A DNA stretch of 64,000 nt from PALG01 sp964495885. Its GTDB lineage: Bacteria; Bacteroidota; Bacteroidia; Flavobacteriales; Flavobacteriaceae. This document shows, piece after piece, positions 35,291-41,080 of the stretch (position 1 is its first letter; every line of letters starts with the position of its first letter). The translations under genes were made by a program, and so were the position numbers. Under the pieces are notes generated by a model that worked only from the letters and a program-made list of their open reading frames with translations, had not been told where the DNA came from and made no database searches. The stretch lies in NCBI GenBank assembly GCA_964495885.1, contig CAZBWO010000017.1, positions 1-64,000 of the forward strand, given 5' to 3'.

Positions 35291-35462
35291 TTAACAGACC
35301 AATTTATAGCCAAACCCGCGCACATTGATAATTTGAAGGTTAGGATCTTTCTTTAGTTTTTTCCGAAGCTTGGTAATAAAAACATCCATACTGCGTGTAT
35401 TGAAAGTTTTGGTTCGTACGCCCATTTCCTGAAAAGACTGTTCTCTAAAGATATCCTTTTTA
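35291..35462 (-). pseudogene. 3' remnant of a duplicated OmpR-type response regulator
   Basis: Positions 35291-35405 encode the last 37 residues and stop of a winged-helix response regulator (FNTRSMDVFITKLRKK... to GFGYKLVC). They align with 35494-35608 of the intact neighbour with 105 of 115 bases identical. Nine of ten differences are synonymous and only one changes a residue (Thr for Ala). About 50 bp further upstream in the same frame encodes IFREQ, as expected before the recognition helix, then degraded sequence. No receiver domain remains, so this is the tail of a lost tandem copy. Confidence 0.85.
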
Positions 35463-35493
35463 GGAAATGACCGCCCCTTCGGTGGGACGATGT

Positions 35494-36162
35494 TTAACAG
35501 ACTAACTTATATCCAAAACCTCGCACATTAATAATTTGAAGATTAGGGTCTTTCTTTAGTTTTTTCCGAAGCTTGGTAATAAAAACATCCATACTACGTG
35601 CATTGAAAAAATCATCATCGCCCCACAATTTTTTTAAAATAATGGAACGCTCCAGGACTTCGTTTCGGTGATGATATAAGTGATATAATAGGTGTGCTTC
35701 ACGATGCGTAAGGCGAATAGGTTTTTCGGTGGCAAACTGTAATTCCTGTTTTTTTAAATGAAACTGAAACCTTCCTATCGCTATTGCTTCATGGGTATTG
35801 GAATGTTGTTCTTTTAGCAAATGCTGGATACGAACCACCAATTCTTCCATACTAAAAGGCTTTTTTAGATAGTCATTCCCTCCAAGATGGAATCCTTCCA
35901 CCACGTCTTTGGTTTGTGATTTGGCTGTAAGGAATAAAATGGGTGTGTGCACATCCTGTTTCCTAATTTCCTTTGCTAGGGTAAATCCGTCTTTTTTGGG
36001 CATCATTACATCCAGTATCAAAAGATCTGGTGACTTTTTGGTATAGGTTTCCAATGCCTGCACTCCATCCAGGCAATGATGAACGGTATAGCCTTCGGTT
36101 TCCAGACTTTCCTTGACAATCTGTCCCAAGGATGGTTCATCTTCTGCTAGTAATATGGTCAT
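35494..36162 (-). CDS. OmpR/PhoB-type response regulator
   Basis: 222 residues from ATG at 36162 (MTILLAEDEPSLGQ); an in-frame upstream extension to 36276 reads through the kinase gene and is rejected. Receiver domain with the acidic pair ED in AEDEP, phospho-acceptor Asp in LLILDVMMPKKDGF and Lys in YLKKPF. The winged helix (about 125-222) has RLTHREAHLLYHLY, ARSMDVFITKLRKKL and the wing VRGFGYKL. It starts 4 bp after the kinase stop. Candidate target repeats lie at 37671-37698. Confidence 0.94.
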   Translation of the reverse strand: MTILLAEDEPSLGQIVKESLETEGYTVHHCLDGVQALETYTKKSPDLLILDVMMPKKDGFTLAKEIRKQDVHTPILFLTAKSQTKDVVEGFHLGGNDYLKKPFSMEELVVRIQHLLKEQHSNTHEAIAIGRFQFHLKKQELQFATEKPIRLTHREAHLLYHLYHHRNEVLERSIILKKLWGDDDFFNARSMDVFITKLRKKLKKDPNLQIINVRGFGYKLVC

Positions 36163-36166
36163 TTTT

Positions 36167-37630
36167 TTATCCAATGGGCAGCGTGATTTTGAATCTGGTA
36201 TTAGGTTGCGGAATGAGCATAATGGAACCTCCGTGTTTTTCAATGATTTTTTGGGTATAATGCAGACCAATCCCAAACCCTTTTACATCGTGTGTATTGC
36301 CTTTTGGAACCCGGTAGAATTTTTCAAAGACCTGTTTTTTGTGGGATTCCTGAAGGCTTGAGCCACTATCTGCAATTTTTATAATTACTTGGTTTGTAAT
36401 TTTTTCAATTTCAACCTTGATGTCTTTTCCACCATATTTTAGGGCGTTATCCAAAATGTTATTGAGGGCATTTTCAATGTGAAATTGATCTATGGGCAAT
36501 AGTATTTCTTCTTCCGAGGAAGTAAAGGAAACCGTTTTACCACTATTCAAAAACACTTCATTTTGGGTTAGCCGTTCCAACAAACCTACAATATCCTGCA
36601 TTTCTTTTTTTAATACCAATTGGTCACTGTCCAAAGCAGCAGTTTCCAACAACTTTTCTACCATGACATTGAGTTTCTGGAGTTGCTCTTCAGACATTTT
36701 TGCATATCGCTGCGTCTTTTCTGGGTCTTGTTGTGTATTGTATTTAAGGATTCCTTCCATCGCAACGCCAATGGTGGCAATGGGGGTTTTGAACTCATGT
36801 GTAATATTGTTGATGAGGTCGTTCTTCACTTCGGCGAGTTGTTTTTGCTGCTGAATGATTTTCAGTAAATATAGTAAGCAACCAATCACTCCGGCCAATA
36901 ACACAAAAGAGAGTAAAATTCCTAAGACGTTTCGTTTCAGGACGGCAAATGTAAGATTATTGAAATGGGCTTTCAGTTCGTTTCCGTAGAAAAAATAGGG
37001 CGATTTGGAAGTGGTTTCCAAGCTGGCTTTTTCAATAAACTCAGGGCGTAGTTCACTTTTTTTCCGAAGAAACCCTTCATGGCTAAGGCCATAATCAAGT
37101 TGAATATTTTTCCGAAGTAATTCCTGTTGGAAAAGACTATCTATTTTCTGAAGGGAAAGTTGATTTTCGGAAAAAGAGACAATTAATTTGGAAGATAGCT
37201 GTTCTACCGGACGTTCAAGACTATCAATAAACGCAAAAAACCTATTTTCTGATATGACTGTGTCTGTCACCGAAATATTCAAGTCGATGCTGTCTGGTCC
37301 ACCACTTTTAATAATGGTAATTCCGTCCCTCAAGCTATCCCGAAACTGAAAATGCCCATTAGCGAAGCTATCTAATTTAATGGTGCTTTTTAATTGGCTT
37401 CCTATTCCTCTAAAGTGAATACTGTCACTCTTAAACCGAAAGGTTTCCCGTGTAGCCAAATTGGTATAATATTGATCAACGGCATTGTCTAAACTAGTCT
37501 GTACATCATTAAGCAATTGCTGCTTACTGGAGCGATAATTTTTATAATTCCAATATCCTTGAATGCAAAGAGTAGCCCCAATGACTAGGGCAATAAAGTA
37601 CAGGATTCCTCTATAGCGTAGTGCATTCAT
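36167..37630 (-). CDS. Sensor histidine kinase
   Basis: 487 residues. N-terminal transmembrane helix (about 9-26), a periplasmic domain of about 205 residues, a second helix (about 235-256), HisKA domain with phospho-His in NNITHEFKTPIATIG and HATPase with NALNNILDNALKYGG and GFGIGLHYTQKIIEKHGG. The periplasmic sensor shows no known domain. Divergent from the GLPGLI gene at 37756, which carries ordered direct repeats in its promoter. Confidence 0.95.
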   Translation of the reverse strand: MNALRYRGILYFIALVIGATLCIQGYWNYKNYRSSKQQLLNDVQTSLDNAVDQYYTNLATRETFRFKSDSIHFRGIGSQLKSTIKLDSFANGHFQFRDSLRDGITIIKSGGPDSIDLNISVTDTVISENRFFAFIDSLERPVEQLSSKLIVSFSENQLSLQKIDSLFQQELLRKNIQLDYGLSHEGFLRKKSELRPEFIEKASLETTSKSPYFFYGNELKAHFNNLTFAVLKRNVLGILLSFVLLAGVIGCLLYLLKIIQQQKQLAEVKNDLINNITHEFKTPIATIGVAMEGILKYNTQQDPEKTQRYAKMSEEQLQKLNVMVEKLLETAALDSDQLVLKKEMQDIVGLLERLTQNEVFLNSGKTVSFTSSEEEILLPIDQFHIENALNNILDNALKYGGKDIKVEIEKITNQVIIKIADSGSSLQESHKKQVFEKFYRVPKGNTHDVKGFGIGLHYTQKIIEKHGGSIMLIPQPNTRFKITLPIG

Positions 37631-37670
37631 GATTCAAAAATAACAACTTATCTTTAGGTGGCGCAGGTCT

Positions 37671-37698
37671 GTTAACACACGTTAACACTCCTTAACCC
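37671..37698. promoter_or_regulatory. Three 10-bp direct repeats, probable response-regulator site
   Basis: GTTAACACAC (37671-37680), GTTAACACTC (37681-37690) and CTTAACCC (37691-37698) repeat with an exact 10-bp period. Head-to-tail repeats one helical turn apart are the usual binding layout for OmpR/PhoB-type regulators. They lie between the kinase gene and the GLPGLI gene, 58 bp before the latter's ATG. Confidence 0.6.
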
Positions 37699-37755
37699 AA
37701 AAACACATTCCCTTGATGCATCTTTGTGACAGGAATTTTAAAAAATCAGAAAACG

Positions 37756-38601
37756 ATGAGATCATTACACCATTTTACTTTTTTATTGGCCTTATTCATG
37801 GCAACATGTTCTTTCGCCCAACAAATAGAGGGTATAGCTACTTATAAAAGTCAGCGAAAATTTGATGTAGAACTAGACAGTACTGCTACCGATGCTATGA
37901 AGGAACAAATCATGGCAATGCTTAAAAAGCAATCCCAAAAAGAATTCACCCTTGAGTTTAATGGAAAGGAGTCTTTGTATAAACAGGAAATACAATTAGA
38001 TGATAATAATACGTTTGAAAGCGGGGGGATGAAAATAGTTGTGGCTGGTTCTGGGGGGAATGATGCCTTATATAAAAATTTGGCTGAAGACAGGTATGTA
38101 AATCAAAATGAAATGTTTGGAAAGCAATTTTTAATCAAGGATGCCCTTGAAAAACGAGATTGGGAAATGACCAAGGAAACCAAAAATATTGGAGAGTATA
38201 CTTGTTTTAAGGCGACCTACAAAGATACCCGAACAGTGCTCATCGCTGAAAGTGATAGTGAAACCGGTGAATCTACCGATAGCAAATCTGAACAGGAAGT
38301 ATTGGTTACTGCATGGTATACCCCTCAAATTCCCGTACAGCATGGCCCTGCAAATTACGGCGGACTCCCAGGTTTGATCCTTGAAGTTAATGATGGTACC
38401 GAAAGTATTCTTTGCAGTAAAATTGTATTGAATCCAGACAATGGGGTTTCCATCAAAGAACCCAGCAAGGGTAAAGAAGTGACTAATGCCGAATACCGCG
38501 AAATTATGGAGGCAAAGATGAAAGAGATGAACGAGCAATTTCAAGGGGATGGACGCAAGAATGGAGGCAGCAACAGTTTCAGTATTAAAATAGGGGGATG
38601 A
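37756..38601 (+). CDS. GLPGLI family exported protein 1
   Basis: 281 residues from ATG at 37756 (MRSLHHFTFLLALFMATCSFAQ, signal peptide). The family hallmark GLPGLILEV is present in AWYTPQIPVQHGPANYGGLP plus the following GLIL. It is paralogous to the gene at 40146-41042 (shared KGKEVTN.EYR.I and QIPV.GP..YGGLPGLI). These periplasmic proteins are often encoded next to outer-membrane beta-barrel genes, as here. Function unknown; the divergent two-component system probably controls it. Confidence 0.88.
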   Translation: MRSLHHFTFLLALFMATCSFAQQIEGIATYKSQRKFDVELDSTATDAMKEQIMAMLKKQSQKEFTLEFNGKESLYKQEIQLDDNNTFESGGMKIVVAGSGGNDALYKNLAEDRYVNQNEMFGKQFLIKDALEKRDWEMTKETKNIGEYTCFKATYKDTRTVLIAESDSETGESTDSKSEQEVLVTAWYTPQIPVQHGPANYGGLPGLILEVNDGTESILCSKIVLNPDNGVSIKEPSKGKEVTNAEYREIMEAKMKEMNEQFQGDGRKNGGSNSFSIKIGG

Positions 38602-38838
38602 TTAATCAAAGCCTTCTTTAAAAAAATCTTTTGGAGATATTTCTAGGGCTTTTAGAATTTTAAAAAAACTAAAAATCCTTAAATTTTCTCCTTTCTCATA
38701 TCTGCCGTACTGGGCTCTTGGGATGTTGTTGTCATATGCAAATATCTCATAATTAGTGTATCCCTTGGCAATCCTAAGTTCTTTGATTCGCTGTCCAAGT
38801 TTTTGAAGAAATTCCTCTTTTTCTTTATCGATTTGCAT
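38602..38838 (-). CDS. Small XRE-type HTH regulator
   Basis: 78 residues from ATG at 38838 (a TTG two codons upstream is an alternative). A single helix-turn-helix domain fills the protein: LGQRIKELRIAKGYTNYEIF, then NIPRAQYGRYEKGENLRI and a C-terminal helix ISPKDFFKEGF. Its stop directly abuts the GLPGLI stop with no gap. It is divergent from the Cys-rich gene, and a TACTAC-N6-GTAGTA palindrome lies between them. The region is much richer in AT than the flanks, suggesting acquisition with the next three genes. Confidence 0.8.
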   Translation of the reverse strand: MQIDKEKEEFLQKLGQRIKELRIAKGYTNYEIFAYDNNIPRAQYGRYEKGENLRIFSFFKILKALEISPKDFFKEGFD

Positions 38839-38884
38839 ATACAAAAAAAAGGAAATACAAAAAATTTAGTAACCATTAATTAAT

Positions 38885-38902
38885 TACTACAATAAAGTAG
38901 TA
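38885..38902. promoter_or_regulatory. Palindrome in the HTH / Cys-rich gene intergenic region
   Basis: TACTAC (38885-38890), AATAAA, GTAGTA (38897-38902) is a perfect 6-bp inverted repeat. It overlaps TATATTGC (38901-38908), a weak -7-like element on the plus strand. Possibly the operator of the adjacent HTH protein. Confidence 0.45.
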
Positions 38903-38967
38903 TATTGCATTGGGGAGAAACCGAAAACCCTATCAAAAGAGTAGGTCTAATTAATTTTTTTACTATT

Positions 38968-39498
38968 ATGAAAAATTTGTTTATCTTTTTTTTATGTTTA
39001 CCGTTTTTGGGATTAGCTAATGACAATCATTTTAATCCTAAGGATGTTATGGTTGATTTCAATTATCTATGTGAAGTAGATTTTGATTCAGGTTTTGAAA
39101 TTATCACAAGTGAATCTAATAATGAAGAAATTTTTTCCTTCAAGATGATTAATTCAGGTGATATATTGGTTGCTTATAAAAGTGAAGGAGTATTGAAGCC
39201 TACATTTTTTATTAAATACAATGATGATAGTATAGTTTATAAGGATATAAATAATAGATTGACCACGGTAATTGTATCAATTAATGACAATAAAGTTCAA
39301 TCTGTAAATTATTTGGAAAAAAATGATTCTAAAATGGGACTTGCTGTTGGCTGTATGGGAGGTTCTACTGCAAATTGCATACAAATAGCATGGGACGCAT
39401 GTATGCAAGATACAGCTTGCTCCTTTACATGTGCTTTAGCAGGCCCTTCTTGTCCAATTGCCATTGCTACTGCATGTGCTGCACATTGTAATTTGTAA
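38968..39498 (+). CDS. Exported protein with eight-cysteine bacteriocin-like tail
   Basis: 176 residues from ATG at 38968 (MKNLFIFFLCLPFLGLAND, signal peptide); the longer frame from 38905 adds unlikely residues. Residues 20-125 are a polar domain I do not recognise. Residues 128-176 switch to a hydrophobic, Gly/Ala-rich tail with Cys129, 137, 145, 151, 155, 162, 170 and 174, one every 4 to 8 residues, ending AAHCNL. Such a long pro-part plus compact Cys-rich C-terminus recalls halocin-C8-like peptides, where the tail is released as the active peptide. That comparison is by pattern only. The 31-residue membrane peptide gene follows after 9 bp. Confidence 0.7.
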   Translation: MKNLFIFFLCLPFLGLANDNHFNPKDVMVDFNYLCEVDFDSGFEIITSESNNEEIFSFKMINSGDILVAYKSEGVLKPTFFIKYNDDSIVYKDINNRLTTVIVSINDNKVQSVNYLEKNDSKMGLAVGCMGGSTANCIQIAWDACMQDTACSFTCALAGPSCPIAIATACAAHCNL

Positions 39499-39507
39499 AT
39501 AAATAAT

Positions 39508-39603
39508 ATGAAATTTGTAAACTTTCTCTTATATTTCTTTTTTGGTTTTTTTGGTATTATACTTTTTTTATTGAAGAAGTATAATTTTTTTAAAAAATTA
39601 TAA
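39508..39603 (+). CDS. 31-residue single-span membrane peptide
   Basis: ATG at 39508 follows AAATAAATAAT, and the frame ends with TAA at 39601. The peptide is MKFVNFLLYFFFGFFGIILF plus a basic tail LLKKYNFFKKL, one hydrophobic helix followed by lysines. It lies between the Cys-rich gene and a strong terminator, so it is probably in the same transcript. It could be an immunity or export helper peptide; small size and AT-rich codons leave some risk of chance. Confidence 0.5.
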   Translation: MKFVNFLLYFFFGFFGIILFLLKKYNFFKKL

Positions 39604-39630
39604 TTAAGAAATTTTTGATTCATAACAATA

Positions 39631-39657
39631 ACCCTCCACTTTCGTGGGGGGTTTTTT
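39631..39657 (+). terminator. Rho-independent terminator after the Cys-rich operon
   Basis: ACCCTCCAC-TTTC-GTGGGGGGT, nine pairs including one G-U, followed by six T residues. It ends the transcript of the Cys-rich gene and the small peptide. Confidence 0.9.
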
Positions 39658-39670
39658 AAACCATCTATAA

Positions 39671-40162
39671 ATGAAAAAGATTAAGTATGTTTTTTGGGCT
39701 GCTTTTTTGTTCTTTCTCTTGTACGAGGTAATTATGGGAATTAGGTTTTTTCCAAAAATTAATTCAATTCTTAATGAAGTTGAATTTGTTGAAGAGAACC
39801 AAAGTTTGACACAAAAAAAAATAATTCTTGAACAAAATTATGTATTTCATGAGATTGATTTTAAGAATAAAAAACTAAATTTCTTTTTCTTGAAAAGTGA
39901 CAGTCAATTAACAAAAAGAGAATTAAGTTATATAAATAGCGTTCAAGATTCCTTAGCAAAGCTAAAATCTTTTTTTATAGTCTTAGTTTATGATTCAAGT
40001 CCTATGCAAAAAGATAACCATGGTTATTACCAGATAGAAGCGGGTCAATTACCTTTTAAAGAAGAAAAAATTATTTATCCTTATTATATGAAAATTGAGA
40101 ACGGGGAAATCATAAAAAATAAAACGACACTTTTTAAAAATATAAATGATGAAAATTTTTGA
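39671..40162 (+). CDS. Membrane-anchored hypothetical protein
   Basis: 163 residues. One N-terminal transmembrane helix (about 6-26), then an exported domain with alternating strands and helix (KKLNFFFLKSD, ELSYINSVQDSLAKLKSFFI, VLVYDSS, YPYYMKIENGEIIKN). The order of elements could fit a thioredoxin-like fold, but there is no CxxC, so I do not assign it. It starts just after the terminator at 39631-39657 and overlaps the second GLPGLI gene by 17 bp. AT-rich codons match the HTH/Cys-rich insert. Confidence 0.65.
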   Translation: MKKIKYVFWAAFLFFLLYEVIMGIRFFPKINSILNEVEFVEENQSLTQKKIILEQNYVFHEIDFKNKKLNFFFLKSDSQLTKRELSYINSVQDSLAKLKSFFIVLVYDSSPMQKDNHGYYQIEAGQLPFKEEKIIYPYYMKIENGEIIKNKTTLFKNINDENF

Positions 40163-41042
40163 TAGTATTATAACAATATTAATAGTTTTATTTGCTCATA
40201 ATATTCTATTAAGCCAAAGTATAAATGGCGAAGCTATTTATGTGCAAAAAACACAAATAGATCTTAGTGATTGGAACTCTAAAGAGGTTTCGGATTACAT
40301 GAAAAAGATGATTGAGGAACAGATGAAAAAGTTATCAGAAAAAACATTCATCCTCACCTTTAACAATACTGAATCTATCTACAAGGAAGAGGAAAAGTTG
40401 GAAACGGGTGCCACAGGAAGGGGGTTTGGAATGATGATGGGAAGTTTTACAGCCGGGGATCAATACAAGAATTTGGAAACTAATCAGCTACTGGAGGAGC
40501 GGGAGTTCTTCGGAAAGGAATTTTTGGTAAATGATACCCTCGCGAAACTGGATTGGAAAGTAGGAAAGGAATCAAAACAAATAGGACAGTATCTGGCAAT
40601 AAAAGCAACAGCAGTGAAGCAATTAGACTCTACAGATATAAGTGCTTGGCGCCCCCGAAGAAGGGATAATGATGAGGAAAAAAAGGAAGGCGAAGTAGCA
40701 AAGGACTCGACCAAAGCCAGTGATGATCCTATGGACGATATAGAAATGCGTAAGGAATTATTGATTACGGCTTGGTTTACGCCGCAAATCCCAGTGAAGA
40801 ATGGCCCCGGGGAATATGGCGGACTCCCAGGATTGATTTTGGAGTTAAATGCAGACCGAACCACTATTTTGTGTTCTAAAATTGTGTTGAACACAAAAGA
40901 CGGTGAAACCATTGAAAAACCTACCAAAGGGAAAGAAGTAACCCGTGAGGAATACCAAACCATTGTGATGGAAAAGACCAAGGAAATGCGGGAGAATTTT
41001 AGAAACCGCGGCGGAAGAAGAGGCGGAGGAAGAAGATTTTAA
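40146..41042 (+). CDS. GLPGLI family exported protein 2
   Basis: 298 residues. Signal peptide (1-23, ending LLSQ), then the GLPGLI domain with WFTPQIPVKNGPGEYGGLPG and LILELN. It has a more charged middle (KEGEVAKDSTKASDDP) and a C-terminal Gly/Arg tail RNRGGRRGGGRRF absent from GLPGLI 1. The first 35 codons are as AT-rich as the insert upstream, whereas the rest matches the genome, hinting that the insert boundary lies in the signal sequence. Followed after 38 bp by the outer-membrane gene. Confidence 0.87.
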   Translation: MMKIFDSIITILIVLFAHNILLSQSINGEAIYVQKTQIDLSDWNSKEVSDYMKKMIEEQMKKLSEKTFILTFNNTESIYKEEEKLETGATGRGFGMMMGSFTAGDQYKNLETNQLLEEREFFGKEFLVNDTLAKLDWKVGKESKQIGQYLAIKATAVKQLDSTDISAWRPRRRDNDEEKKEGEVAKDSTKASDDPMDDIEMRKELLITAWFTPQIPVKNGPGEYGGLPGLILELNADRTTILCSKIVLNTKDGETIEKPTKGKEVTREEYQTIVMEKTKEMRENFRNRGGRRGGGRRF

Positions 41043-41080
41043 ACAACTAAAAATTTCCTGAAATCTAGGAACCAATTTAT

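Noticed and set aside
35260..35325. Start of the hypothetical exported protein at 35325
   Set aside because: The extra residues come from the regulator remnant; ATG at 35259 gives a proper signal peptide.
35260..35500. Direct repeat of about 115 bp considered as an insertion-sequence or attachment-site duplication
   Set aside because: Both copies encode the same response-regulator C-terminus and end at its stop codon, and no transposase or integrase is near.
36163..36276. Upstream extension of the OmpR-type regulator
   Set aside because: It lies within the kinase gene in another frame; the receiver domain begins directly at the ATG at 36162.
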